A stretch of DNA of 64,000 bases from Varroa destructor (GCF_002443255.2 NW_019211458.1:39007897-39071896), one strand, 5' to 3'. Shown: positions 36,628 through 48,947, numbered from the stretch's first letter. Program-made: numbers and translations. The notes: a model not told the origin generated them from the sequence alone.

Positions 36628-39600
36628 TGGCCGGTGGGAGCGGAAGAGGTTTACAGGATGACACAAGACGACGCAGCAGGAGAACGAGTCGGTGGCCAGG
36701 GAACCTCGGCTGACTTCGCTTTCGTGGCAGGTTGGATGAGGTGGCTAGTGCCGCGCTATGCACTAGCGCCACTGTAACGGGTAATATTAAGGGGTTTACG
36801 TGTCCCGTTTCGGCGAATCCTGTTGCTCCTTAGATAGAAGGAGAGGCATGTCTAACGTGGATTGGCAGAAAAGGAAAGCAGTTGCACGAAGGCGGAACCG
36901 GTACTGCGAAGTTGTTCATCGGAAATTTTTCTAAATGGTAAAGTATTAATCCGCACGACTATCTATAAACGGAGGCTGTAAATGGAAGTTGACTTGGTAT
37001 TGGGGCAGTTTATGATTCTAATAGGTAAATCGAGTCGAAAGACTTTTAATCGAAAGAACGATTTTTCTAAACATATATTATTAATAGTTATATGTAACAT
37101 GAATATTAATTAAGCTCAATGGAGAGCAACGGAGTAGCCTCATATTGCAAAGGTATAGCTCGAAAACTTACGAACCCATTTATATATCGCTACGCAACTA
37201 GCCTTGCGCATGTTATACCCGAATTTTCTTTTCTTTGGTTTTACGTGTCTGTAGATTTAACACTTTATCCTTTAAATGACTATATGTCGCATTATGTCTT
37301 TCGAATCAGTGATCTCTAACTTCTCTTTCGGGCCGAACGCGTAGCCATCAAGCGACAGGCATGCCATTCAGTTAGAGTACTGTGTGTCACCAACTCAATA
37401 CAAGCACAATAGAATGGGGTATTCGATCCAAATCACTTAGCTCCATGCTGCGTAACCTTTTGTTTCTCAGTAGAGCAAGAAAGGACGCAAGCAAATCGCT
37501 AGCTGGAAAAGAAAGTTTGCTCCTCTTCTGTTTTTTGGGTCGAGACGATTGAGGAACAGGCTTACGTTCGACGCAGCCTCGCCCCCTTCACGTCCCTGTG
37601 TCGAGTCCTTGGTACCTCAATGTCCCGGACGGTCCCTGGACGAATAGCGACGGGGTGAAAAGAAACGGCGGGGGACTTTCACTGAGGGGCAAGCCCAGGT
37701 CCTCTGCCAATGGGCGGTCGCCCGGCGGCTCGAGTGTGACGCATCTATCTTCCTGTCGAAAGAACCGTCCTTTCCGAGACAAGAAAAAGACGAAGAATTG
37801 GCCTGGCCATTGCAGGGTTGTGTCCTGTTCCGCTTCACGTCTGCTGGCGGCGTGAAGCATCTCTCACGACTGCTGTCGGGAAGACCAAGGCCCGCAGAAC
37901 CAATGGCCGAAAGGACGAGCAACTTCATTAGACCTGACGGGGACCAAGTGGGGCGATACTAGAAAGCAGGCCACCTCACAGGCGACTATTAATGGAGAGC
38001 ACAACACGACAATGGACCTGTGCCACCCCCAAGAAACAGCCCTTCCTATGTTACCATCGAACGTTGTTCAAGTGTATACTCTTATCCCCTAGTCACCATC
38101 CTATATAGCCTACCAAACAAGATTCCCTGTTGAACACCCGCTCTCCTTTGCCTCAGAAAACTACGAGACGAGGGTGTTTGGCGGTGACGCTTTGTAGACA
38201 CGTTGTGCTGCTTTCTGCGCAGGTTCGCTCTCGTCACGCCGTCAAAGAAGCTCCCCGTCCTGATGCCTTACTGTTCATTAAAAGAAGACGCCATCTTCAC
38301 AGTGGCATATTTACAGGGCTCATAGAGAACCAATGTTCCATCCAGTAGAGTGAAGTTTCTACAACCAAACTCGCGTTCAAACTTGCATGGTTCAACATCA
38401 AATCACTTTCGATCCTTTCCTCCGTGTCAGTATTCAACGGGCTGAGCAAAGCAAATATTTAAAATGTGTTTCGAAAGCCTTTTTTTTAGAGTGAATAGAT
38501 GTGCGAAAATTAAATCTTCGCTCTCCAATGAGAGTAGGGTTTTTTTCTTTTTAAAAACTTGGAACACGACGCCCCCATATCGTTGTCGACGGCAACCTGG
38601 ATAGGACGGTCGCTACTGCATAAATTAAGCCTAACGGGTTACCTCAAAAGCGTCTCTCAAAAAACTAACTGAATCCAAGGATCAACGATAGCAGTAGTGT
38701 AAAACTGTTTATGCTAGATATGACAGAACTCAAAAGTACATTTGTGATTATACAATTGTAACAGCATAAGTAGACGTTTTTTACGACTCCTTCCGTCTCA
38801 CAAGGTGTATATGTTGTAACACGTCTAGAAAACATCGTATATGCTCATAGTTGTTGAAATAAATGACCCTAGTCTATTGAACATTGACTTGAAGTGCTCC
38901 TATAGCTTTCGTCCCCGTTCCGTTCTCTTCCATTAATCTGAACGCAATACAAAATGCAAACACCCATTGTCTTATATCGAATACTAGATAGCTTCTGTAT
39001 GCAAATTTTGTTATTAATTCAGAGGTCCCTTTGACTTACTTAACACCAAAAATCAGATATACAATGATATTCACAAGCATATTATATAATATACTAGTTT
39101 TATTACAATATGTGATTCTCTTTTATCGGTATAAATTGAATTGTAATAGTGGAAATGGTCTTACTGTTTCACGCACAGGCTAAGCTCACAACTAGATTTC
39201 AATATGCGCCTTATAAGACGTCATCGACGAGCTGCCCGTATCAAAGGAGGTTTGTCCTCAACATGCCGCTCGCGTCCAGGTTAGGTTTTCTTTGGGTAGA
39301 GTTTATCCAGAAATTGGGTTCGGCAGGTTCGACATAGTTTCCTTCCTTCATTCAAGCGAACAAAGCTCGCTAATTTAGGTCGGTTTTCGAGCTACTCAAC
39401 CAGTCGAGCCACTTGGCTGGGATTCGCTCTTGTTGATGCGCTGGTGGGCTAGGAGGTGCAAAAGTGGCCCTTTGGGGGCTATTATGGTATTGCGAGGGCC
39501 TTTGGACCGCTGTGCGCAAGCATAACAAACGGGAAAGCCTAGCTCGGAGGGCTTCTTGAAAGACAGGTTAGATATCGTCTCCGTAACCTCTGTTAACGAT

Positions 39601-41518
39601 ATTTAGAAGAGCCTCAAAAATTGTATCATGGTTAGGGCTTCACAAACGGACTAGATTTTTACATGCATCATATGCATTTGCATTTCTATACATGTAGTCT
39701 TGCGGATACCAACGAACGTTGTAAGTAGGCTATCCGTTGTGGCATTAACATGCCCTTTCTAACCTAATGGCCAATTTCACTGCAGCAACACAATGTGCGC
39801 GTTATTATTATATCTCGAGACCTCTGATAATGTGGAGTCGGTATTTAATGGAACGTTTGGTGGATACCATCCACTTAGCATTATGCATCTCCAACAGCTG
39901 AGCCGATCATGGCGGCCAGCCGGCCAGCTCGACTTCATAACAAGAGGCACGTGTGCTTGTAGACTCCCCCAAATAAAAACTATCGTTATGGCATTTCCAT
40001 ATAACCACTAGAGTATAGAGATTTAACTCGGGGCCACTTCGAGATCGAAAAGCCTTTCTGAAGCCCAGGTGTCGTGAATGACCGTTAGCCATAATTGCTT
40101 CTGCCGTCGGCTAATAATGATGCACCTATAGCGACCAATAAGTTATCGTTGGTGCGTGCACGTCGCACGTTGATTAGTAGACGCACACAAGTGCAACCTA
40201 TCCTTTAATGGCGGTGGGGGGGACTATTGCACGTCAGAAGCGTAGCAACTGCTGCAGAGAAGGCTACGGTGAAATAATTCATTACGTTGAACTCGCTTGG
40301 CCTATTGCTGCGTTTTTTTTTAACCACAAGCCTTCTCCATTCTCCAGCCTTTGGCTTATTTCGCTATTGAAACGTCTTGATTCGATTCCGGGTCTAGGCG
40401 AAACCCAACGACGATTATTAATGCAAAGCGAAATACTAACAGTAAATGTGTATTTGGTCAAAATGGCCATAATGCACAAGATCCAATGTAATATATAAAT
40501 GTTACTGAGCTGGCGAACCAAGCGTATTAAATTAAAAATTTCTATTAATAGATGAAGTAAATGAATACCACAATAAAAGTGGTGACAGGCCAGCATACGC
40601 GCGCCTCTTTCTTCCAGTTGCGTTCGATCGCAAAATCCGTAAGGAGTGCTCGTAGCTACCTTTTTGCAAATAGGATACAATTAGATCCTATTTGCTCTGA
40701 TCGCATCTCGTAACGAAATACGATTGTTACATTCATGATATTTTGACTCGTGTTCCTTTCTTTCTCGCTCGTATCAGCAGAAACGTCAAAGTCTAACACT
40801 GGTTGCGTCTAATGCGAAACGATTGTGAGTACGGCCGGTAATGGCGTTTGCAGGAAGTCAAAACGAGCGCCTAGACATCTCGAAGGATAGCTACAATGAC
40901 AGGTAATAATAGCATGACAAAGATCAAATAATAGGAGTCGTAGAAGTTTATTATTTGTACTTGAGAATAAGAGATTTCTATTCATTGGAGCTGAATTACT
41001 TTCGCCAACGTTGGCATTCGTGTTGTTAAATCTATGTTTACAAGTTCGCGCATTCCTCTATAGTTTTCCTCCGCTCTCCCTTTCACTGTCGACCCATAAG
41101 CGGCCGTCGGTCGAGTTCGCACAGCTACATTAGGACGACGGCCGATCTGGTTTGGCCTGTCCAATTCGACGAATCGACACTGGGGGAGTTGGAAGTTGCG
41201 AGACGGAGAATATCTAGCTAGCTAGTGAATCCCAGTTAGGTCAGGCAGATAAAGATGCCAATGCCAAAGGGAGCCAACACGGGGGGCAACGGACTCGCTG
41301 CCGGGTGGGAAACTCTACGAACAAGAAAGCAGGCAAAAAGCAGCAGCGGCAGTGGCGGCTGCAGGAACAGAAAAGCCGACGCAGCAAGGAAGAAATAGAG
41401 GTAGGATGCAAAGGCTCTCCACCGCGCCCTTTTAGCATATTAGGTTAACGTACGCCGGTGGGCTGCTCTTGTGCCATAGATCCCTATTCTCGTTAAGTCG
41501 GGCAGCATTCTATGTTCG
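36628..41518. other. No supported gene; GC-rich patches
   Basis: A 40-codon plus frame at 36659-36778 ends in a hydrophobic WMRWLVPRYALAPL tail but has no splice support. A GC-rich patch at 37560-37990 contains overlapping frames on both strands, none preferred. AT-rich spacer covers 38.3-39.1 and 40.4-41.0 kb. An island from 41060 to 41440 has only chance-like frames. Confidence 0.4.
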
Positions 41519-41755
41519 TCACTCTGGGAGAGTTTCACTAGGGCCCCCAGACGAACCTACGTATGCCGCATTCTGTCTAGTGGATGCGGAAACTTTGTCT
41601 GTTCCAGCCTCTGCTAAGGCTTTAGCTTCTCCACAAAACCCGACGCAGCTGCGGTGCCCACGAGGCATGAGATCATGTATCCGAATGGCACGGACGTTTG
41701 CAAAAAAGGCCAGAATCATCGCTGCCGGTTTGTACGACAAAAGATCTTCAGAAAG
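41519..41755 (-). CDS. Candidate terminal exon, 78 residues
   Basis: Minus strand: the very good acceptor CTCTTTCCTTACTGTAG precedes 78 codons ending in TGA. Codons are G-rich at position 1 and the purine-N-pyrimidine pattern holds nearly throughout. The product has a hydrophobic start (AAMILAFFANVRAIRIHDLM), two cysteines and an Ala/Ser/Gly-rich end. Forty-eight bases beyond the acceptor there is a consensus donor (ACG/GTAAGT), giving a tiny 50-base intron. The upstream exon has a stop in the phase 0 register, so that intron would have to lie in the 5' untranslated region. Translation would then start at the internal ATG (41719), giving 66 residues. Family not recognised. A plus-strand frame overlaps (41469-41783). 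Confidence 0.28.
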   Translation of the reverse strand, partial: LSEDLLSYKPAAMILAFFANVRAIRIHDLMPRGHRSCVGFCGEAKALAEAGTDKVSASTRQNAAYVGSSGGPSETLPE

Positions 41756-42600
41756 CTACAGTAAGGAAAGAGGCATATACTAACAAACTACTAGATCTAC
41801 TTACCGTTTAAATGAATGTATGCCTTGCTCCTTGTCTTCGTGATTCCGCATAGCCTTAGGTACTACAATCAGGCTTCTTGTGTACGCATGTAGGTATACG
41901 CGCGTGGGTGGGTATGTTATGTCTGCTCAGAAGAAAAAATCGGGTAGCTATGACTAGTAGTAGTGATAGCAGTTGGCTGTTCACATTTGTCGCTGTTGTC
42001 GCTCCCGTACAGAGTGACGTGATAGCCGGAAGCTGGGCTACCGGAAGTGATCTCAACGGAGAGTACGAGAAGGAAATTGGCCAAGGGTGGGTCAATTACA
42101 CAGCGCTTCCGAAGCAGCCGCTGCTTCTGACCATGTTAGGGGACATGGCGGTCGTCTTGTACGGCACGATGCTTTCCGTGCGGGCTCAGGAACGACAAAT
42201 AGCTATGTTCTGCAGACCCCTTCTCAGTTAATGCTTCCGCTGCTGCTCTGCCCTGCCGTTGTTCATGCACTCCGTGCGCGTCTGGCTTTACATGGGCAAA
42301 TTCTCACGGGAACCACTTGAGGCGAAGGCAGACCGTGGCGTTAAGAAGGACCTAAGGGAACACCTGTGTCCCCGAGCCGAAACACGCCAAACTGACCAGA
42401 TCTGTTGGACTCCGAAGGACTTGGTCCTAGCTGCTTGGCGGGTGACAACACAGGGCCAATAGCTACTTCGACCGATCCCCGCCCCTTCGATTACGTGGAT
42501 CTGTTGTTGGCCATTCTTGTTAAGTGGGCTTCTTCGAAAACGAAGGTGTCTTATCCATTGGTCTCGTCAGATGCTCAACGAGTTGTCTGAATCGCCTAGA
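41756..42600. other. GC-rich stretch with several overlapping frames
   Basis: Plus frames at 41878-42231 (117 codons), 42087-42320, 42259-42462 and 42405-42590 overlap head to tail in different phases. The last contains a hydrophobic FDYVDLLLAILVKW segment. The pattern could be one coding sequence with frameshifts, or plain composition. No start, acceptor or motif settles it. Confidence 0.25.
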
Positions 42601-45600
42601 CCAAACGAAATAGCCACTTATGGGACCACTTATTATTATAGTGCATGAACAAGCGTACTCAGCGATGATATTGATACGATAACCATGACGACAGCAAGAA
42701 GGAATATATATGTATATATAAAAGAAATCCGTTGATATTAGTGATTATGAGTTATTTTTACGTTATGGTTTGTGGTGCTGTACTATATTGTCTGCACCAA
42801 CCGATGGCATCGATGAGTTTTTCTGCATCTCTCAAAACTAGCGCGGGATAGATTCAATTGAAATTTTCTTGAATTTTAGCCAGCTCTAAATCTTTAAGCA
42901 GACCGCCGCTACTCACTCATGACAACCACTGCTTAGCATTGATCGCTCGTATTGGTTTGAGAACTGTATCTGAAGTTTTCGAATTGTCTGTATCGCATTG
43001 CTTTATTACAAGCGCAATATTTATCAGGCCGTAGGAGGCGTACAGCACAAAGCCGTCTGAGAACATCCAACATAACAGAAGCTCAAAATATCCCAGGCAA
43101 TATTTGAGGAGTCGTCTGCCGGGCTTTTGTGAGATGTTGTGTGGAGCTGGTTTCCACATGTGTCCTCGATTTCTCGAGAGGTGTTAAGGGCTTTAGTCAC
43201 CTTGAAAGGTATATATTGAATCACCGACACGCCAAATCTGCACTTGTTCGCACTCATAGGTCGGCTGTGATAGACTCGCTATGCGCAAACTCAGACAAGC
43301 GAGGCGTAACGAAATCCGGCTGAACTGAGTAAAGGAACGATTGCTTGTAGGAGATGATTAGACTCATAAATAAAAAAAAATATGCCATTTTATCATGAAT
43401 TTGGTACGCCAAGATCCCAGCCTGACGATGACACGCCTTTGTCACACGTTGACAGGTACTAGAACTTGCGGACGTTTGTCTTAAATTGATATCTGTATAA
43501 ACAACCATTATAGCGCTGATTTATGAAGTAGTCAATTGTTAATTGAAAGAATATGATACGTTTTCTAGATGCTATAGATGTTCGTATTACATTCACAACA
43601 TTTTTAGATTTTCAGAATTAAGGATAACGTTGATTGCTTGTTGTGAAAATTGGCCGGGCCTCCGTAAACACCGAGGCCCACACTTGACCATATTTGGATG
43701 CGTTTCAGCGTCTGAAGTAAGTAGATGCCCTCTATTTGTAACGACACATCAACAACAATAACAAGCAGTCAGACACAAAAGCATATCTTCACTTGTCGCC
43801 TAAGGTTATTCGCATTAAGAGGTAAAGATCTTCCAAACTAAGACCTGTGCTTTTCGGCCAGCACGGTCGGGACGCTTAAGCCCATATCTTCCAGATGAGC
43901 AGCCATGCGTAGCTCTTTGCGTTAGAACACTCCAGACTTTCCTGTGTTATAGGCTCGTTTCTAGGTGTATACGCCTTTTACGTCCGTAAAGCATTTTCCA
44001 TCCCACTTTCGTCCGCTTATTTATAGGCCTTTGCTCTGTTGAATCATATGCAGAAGAAGGCTTTGCCTGTTTCGTGTCCTGGCAAAAACGTATGGCAGTC
44101 AACAAGTGGCTCGCACACGTAGGGAGGCTCAATAGATTTTTTTCTGTTTTTTCAACGGTCTATATACATTTATCGTTTGTTTTCCTTCCGAATGGTTTTG
44201 GTAGAGGTTCTTTGTTGTTCTCAGTCATAAGCATATGGCTATGCACAAATATACACATATAATGCTATTCATTTTTCGTCTAAGTGCCTTTGTGCCCTTT
44301 ACAATAAACCCCGTCAGAGTAAGAACTCACGAAAACGTGCGAGATGAGCTTCGGACCATGCATGGCGGTATTCGAAAGACTGACCATTTGCCTTTCTTTA
44401 TTCTGCAATGTGCTTGAACGTAAGTCTGTGTGTGCGTATGTCCACAGAGAACAACGGAACCGGCAAGCGCTTAGGCCGACGAACACAAAAATGGCGGAAG
44501 AATCGGTTAAAATTTAAAAGAGCCATATATTACTCTGAACTGTCCCTTGGGACAATGCAGTTACGGCTGGAAGCCTGCAGCAAAGGCTTCTAGACGGGTC
44601 GAGTGTGTCCTGTTGGCCAAGCGTCGAGAACGACGGGTGATAGGACCACATATCCTGGCCTTATAACTTCTGCACTTTCCGCGTGCGCGTATGCGGTGTC
44701 GAGGCCCTAAGTGCGAAATTTTCAAGATTCGTAGCAGCAACGTAAGAACTCTTTCCTGGGATCTTGTTTCCGCTTTGTCCGGTCACAAACTCGAGTTCTG
44801 AGGGTCTATTCTTGTAGGGGATGTCGGCGTGCAGATGATTCAGAGCTTTCGCGTTCAGTTGGCGATGACGGTAACCGGGGGAGTTCGATATCGACTACGC
44901 AATGAGCAGCGGCACTATTATAGATCATCAAACATGAGTAAATGTGCGATTTGGCCATCCGCTAAATGCGCTAGAGTTACTGATATGTGACTCAAAGTAG
45001 GACATTATGCTGTTGTCTACAATGTGAATTGTGGTATGATAATAATAATGATTGTTATTTACATTATCATCTTTATTATTAAGCACTAATTGATCACACT
45101 GATCTGATTTGAAGATGTAGGCATTAGGCCTAAAGTTTTGTTATTAACATTTGTGGCCAATGATCTGGTCAAAATCAGATGCCGCTGATCCGACATGGAA
45201 GGGTAAATAGGTGCCGGGACGAGTTCTAGAAAGACCCTAGGTTCTTGTCTTGCCACCAGTGGACTTCTAAACCGCACTATGTTCACGTATCGACTGTTCG
45301 ATGTTGGCTGTGGCTTATAGCCTAACAGCTAGACGAATTTAAACACATACTCTTAAGTTGTTAAGGGTTACCATATCGTTTCAAAGTAAACCAAGAACTA
45401 AAACGTTATGCAGTCGTAGTAGTGCGAATCCGTCGCATAAAGGAGTGATATTATAGTACCTAATCGTTTATTATTCCGCTCCGCAGAGCGACAGCCACTT
45501 CCGATTGGCGATTCTTTTTTTTTTTTTGTAATTAAATGTATAAGAATTTTCGTGTCAATGTTCACGGATTCCTTATGTAAGTTTATAATTAATCATCGAG

Positions 45601-45712
45601 TAGTATCAAAAAGAAAGCATGAGCCAGCCAATTCGAGCATTGTTGCTACGCTTTTCTCCTGGGGGACGACACACGGCGGCTATGCGGTGATCTGATGATA
45701 GACAAATACATA
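42601..45712. other. No gene seen
   Basis: Contains a TA tract (42703-42720), a short perfect hairpin (GGGCCTC/GAGGCCC at 43656-43679) and an AT-rich hairpin (ATGATAAT/ATTATCAT at 45036-45070). Frames are of chance length. Confidence 0.5.
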
Positions 45713-45731
45713 GATAGGTAGGTAGGTAGGT
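45713..45731. repeat. GGTA tetranucleotide microsatellite
   Basis: About four GGTA units with a diverged leading unit. Confidence 0.8.
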
Positions 45732-45841
45732 GAAAGCATGCGTTGCAATATTTCAATGAAGGCTCTATCTATATGAGGGCATAGACGGGTATGGATACTA
45801 TGGACTAGGTGGCGGCTAAGATAGCTCGGCGCCGAATTCAG

Positions 45842-46010
45842 TGAGGTGACAGGGGGTGAACAAATTCCTAGTAAAGTGACTCAGCAACCCGTTGGAATGT
45901 CATGTATAAAGTTACGAAGGGTTTATAGTAACCCATTTCTTACAGAAGCAAGGGGCCGTGCTAGCGACGAAAATAGCTCCGGATTTCATCACAATGGTGG
46001 GGTTGCTCAG
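45842..46010 (+). CDS. Candidate exon ending at a consensus donor
   Basis: The frame is open from an acceptor-like GAATTCAG (weak tract) to GTTGCTCAG/GTAAGG, one of the best donors in the window, phase 2 to phase 0. Fifty-six codons follow a clear purine-N-pyrimidine pattern. The product is hydrophilic, Gly/Ser/Asn-rich, with one cysteine and no known motif. A good acceptor at about 46578 (TTCATTTCTTTCAG) follows 0.57 kb downstream, but joining in phase 0 gives an immediate TAA, so that exon would only add the stop and 3' untranslated sequence. The 5' border is uncertain. Confidence 0.27.
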
Positions 46011-47588
46011 GTAAGGGGATCGAGGGCACGAACGCAGCTAAATAGAATAGCCGAATACACATGATATGAGTGCATGTTCATAAAGTAAGACCTGTATATG
46101 GTACAGTTTTCCCTCACAAAATAATAAAGGTTCAAAGGCGCGAATTGAAGGCAAGAATTTTTCGGCCTAGCCCGGCTTCCACGTCCGTCGTACATCGACG
46201 GGAAACTAAATGAATATTTTAATGGATTGGCTCTATAGTAGATCACACGCCATAGGCTGACACAATACTACATTTACAGGCTTTTTAAGTTTATATGTAG
46301 CCTTGCATTTTACATATAAAAATGGTACGCGGTTTGTGGACATATAGATCTTAATCGCTCTCGCTTCAAGAAATTCTGCAAGAATCGCTGGAGCTAGTCG
46401 TGTATAATCCATGCGTTCGTTTGTACTATTGTCAATGTGTGGAGTTCTAATGTAAGTTGATAAGATAAAATATTTACAAAACTCTCGTAGCTTTCATTTA
46501 TATCAAGGACCATTTTTTTTTTTTTTCGAATCACTGTTTAAAAGGAGCAACTGGTGGCATTCTGTTCATTTCTTTCAGTAACGTATATTTGAACTTACTT
46601 CAATACAATTTGTCTTGGAAAATGCGCCTAAAGCAGTGGGAAGATTTCCTAAAGATGCTATTCTACTGGCCGTTAGAGTTTTTGCAAAGAGAAGAGGCAG
46701 TGTGAACAAATGTGTCACTCACAGACACTCTATACGTAAATTAAGCAGCTTTCAAACGACGATAGTGGCAATATTAGGTGGTAAGCAAAAGATTGATGAT
46801 AAAAATCATGCGTCTATTGGGCACCAGATCTGTCGATTGTTGATAGCTTAATATTAGATTTATCGTCAATATAATACTACCCTCAGAGATCAACTTTTTT
46901 TAGTATGTCATACTGCAGTAGATAAAAGTGAAGTAAATAAAACATTTGCCTGGCTTGGTGGCTTGTACATTCTAATAGCCCAATATGGTCCGTCTGAATC
47001 ACGACGTTTATTGTCGATAAGACACAGACTGTTCCTTTCCAGATCCTAAAGGCATTTAAGAGCTGCTAGGTTTCTTCGCGGTCGCTTGAGTCCTCACGCA
47101 CGTAGCGGTATCCGGTGTCTTACTCAGTCAACCGAGTTGCATTAGCCGATTAGATAGACAGTAAGCGTACCGAAAGGAATCGAACTCGACTACCCATAGA
47201 GGCTAAAGAATGCCTTTTCAGGATATGGCAAAGAATAGGGAATATCTCAAGATGGGTGGTCTTAAATCCATTGCCAGACTGCAAGGCGCATCTAAGGGAG
47301 CGACCTCTTCCTCGGTTCAGAAGGATATCTAGACGCCTCATCTAACAACGTCTATAAAGACGTTCTTCTCCTATTGCGTCAACTTTAGCCTAACTCTGCC
47401 AAAGCGGCAGCAACCACAACCTCATTTCGCAAAAGGGGCGAATATCAAGCCACCAAATGCTAGCGCAGTATAGGCAAACACAGAAGGCGAAAAATCTCCA
47501 AATGGGTCAGCGAGATGGTGAGTAAAGCGGGAACGTCGGGTTCGCTAGTTCCGCTCTGATTTGAAATGAACGAACGAGCATTGCACAC
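46011..47588. other. Possible intron and 3' region; otherwise no gene seen
   Basis: Between the donor at 46011 and the acceptor near 46578 the sequence is AT-rich and intron-like. After it, two frames are protein-like in different phases: about 42 codons from 46579, and 46615-46851 with 78 codons. Neither is preferred. Beyond 46.9 kb nothing is recognised. Confidence 0.35.
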
Positions 47589-47612
47589 CAGCAGCAGCAG
47601 CAGCAGCAGCAG
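47589..47612. repeat. CAG trinucleotide repeat, eight units
   Basis: Eight perfect CAG units. The minus-strand frame 47545-47778 reads them as poly-alanine. A shorter CTG run of four units lies at 47948-47959. Confidence 0.9.
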
Positions 47613-48084
47613 CAATATAATGGTGGTCCGATGGTGAAATTGTGTCTCGTCTGCCCTTTATGCAGTCAAACCTTGCTACACTAGCTAACGCACTTCTTTT
47701 GTTCATCTTCTCCTCTCCAACTGCTACTGCTACTGCCGCTCGGTGCTCATCTTCGAGTGCGCAGCATTTGCTATCCATACTTGTCTGGTCGTCTAGTTAC
47801 TGAGCAGAGCGGGCAATCAGTTGGCCGCATGGGTGGATCGAGGTATGTGTTGAGGAATGGGGCATAAGCTTCGGTAAAGCGCCGGTGGGGGGAAAGGGCA
47901 GCCGTCTGAGGAACTCAGCCCTACTTTTACGCGAGTCGCTACGATTACTGCTGCTGCTGCTCGAGACTTCAAGTCAGTTGTCGCTTCTTCAGAGATAGCA
48001 GAGCGCAGTACAAGTATAGCTGATAGGCGCCGGTCAGACAGGCAGACGAGTGGCGGGTAAGCAGCTATCTCGGTTCACCACCTC
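47613..48084. other. No gene seen; GC-rich
   Basis: A GC-rich stretch between two simple repeats, with short CTG units and no supported frame. Confidence 0.4.
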
Positions 48085-48129
48085 ATCCCACCCCACCCCA
48101 CCCCACCCCATCCCATTCCACCCCACTCC
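48085..48129. repeat. CCCCA pentanucleotide tract, G-quadruplex-capable on minus strand
   Basis: Five near-perfect CCCCA units followed by diverged copies. The minus strand reads as repeated TGGGG, with at least four G runs of 3-4 separated by single T, meeting the usual quadruplex rule. Similar to some protist telomere repeats by sequence, but short, internal and degenerate, so a microsatellite is the simple reading. Confidence 0.85.
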
Positions 48130-48497
48130 AGCCTTGCAGCGGCCGTTCTCATCTCCAAATCGGCCTGTCTGGGCGCAGCAGAGTCTAACCCGCACTAGCA
48201 GCGGCAGTATCAGCGGTGGCAATACTAAAGATATAAGTGCGCAAGTGTGTAACATAAGAAGCGGTAGGAGATGAGAATCGTAAGAGGGACGAAAGCCAGG
48301 ACGGGGCAGAACGAGGAAAAAGATAAGACAGCTGACTAAAGGCCTTTATAGTTGCGTAGCTATAACAGTATCATTGTAACTTCTTCCATCGCTGCGTATT
48401 CTAGTGCTGCCAATCCTGCCTCTGCCTACATGGGGTGACCCTAGCAGGAGTGGGGCCATAGCAAGTTGTCTGCTGGGACTGCGCGAAACAAGCCGCG
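48130..48497. other. No gene seen
   Basis: GC-rich to mixed sequence with only short, overlapping frames. Confidence 0.4.
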
Positions 48498-48947
48498 CTA
48501 CCAGCGATGGCTTATTCGTTTTTGGTGGTTGAAATGCAGCTGTTCAGAGACGGAAAATGTACAGAAGTAAAGCGCTACGTGCGCATCTTGATTTGCCGCT
48601 ATCGTCCGCACCTCGTATTTAAACGTGGATGGGCCTTTGGATACAATAGGCACCGATTGGACTTTTCCTTCGGTTGAGTATTCGTCTGCGCTCGGTTTCT
48701 GAGGAACGACTGAGCGAATGGTGTCGGTAGTGCCAGCGGTCCATTCAAAAATGATGCAGTTCTGGCCGCCCCCGCTAGGGCAGACATACACAGCAGTGAC
48801 GCCAGCGGCTTTTGAAGGGTTAATAATATAAGCGGAAAAAGCAGCCGTGCGTAAAGTGGGTGGGTGACAGTACGAAACGGAACTGACTGACCATGGAAAG
48901 TGGGCGGAAAACGGGGCATAGCAAGATGACGCAAAGAGAAGAGACAA
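48498..48947 (-). CDS. Candidate exon with FAMeT-like motif
   Basis: A 149-codon minus-strand frame, of which about codons 40-125 show strong purine-N-pyrimidine bias and C/T-ending codons. At 48626-48570 it encodes TFKYEVRTIAANQDAHVAL. The F-x-x-E-V-R...DAHVAL pattern resembles the middle of the farnesoic-acid O-methyltransferase domain (Pfam Methyltransf_FA), found in arthropod single-domain proteins and in some macroglobulin-like proteins. The rest of that domain (a GGW-N-S-IR region) is not in frame here, so it would need a further exon downstream on the minus strand, which I did not find. Acceptor-like GTTCCTCAG sits near codon 82. Donors after the motif (CAC/GTAGCG) are weak. The resemblance was found by eye over one short stretch. 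Confidence 0.27.
   Translation of the reverse strand: MSLLFASSCYAPFSAHFPWSVSSVSYCHPPTLRTAAFSAYIINPSKAAGVTAVYVCPSGGGQNCIIFEWTAGTTDTIRSVVPQKPSADEYSTEGKVQSVPIVSKGPSTFKYEVRTIAANQDAHVALYFCTFSVSEQLHFNHQKRISHRW

Noticed and set aside
40282..40680. 132-codon minus ORF
   Set aside because: Cysteine- and isoleucine-rich mixed sequence without purine-N-pyrimidine pattern. A plus ORF overlaps, and neither has support.
41878..42231. 117-codon plus ORF
   Set aside because: It lacks splice sites or a preferred codon pattern and overlaps several other frames of similar quality, so it is described only as part of a GC-rich stretch.
47150..47260. tRNA-like B box (GTTCGATTCC, minus strand) near 47175
   Set aside because: No matching A box at the right distance, and the T arm and acceptor stem do not pair.
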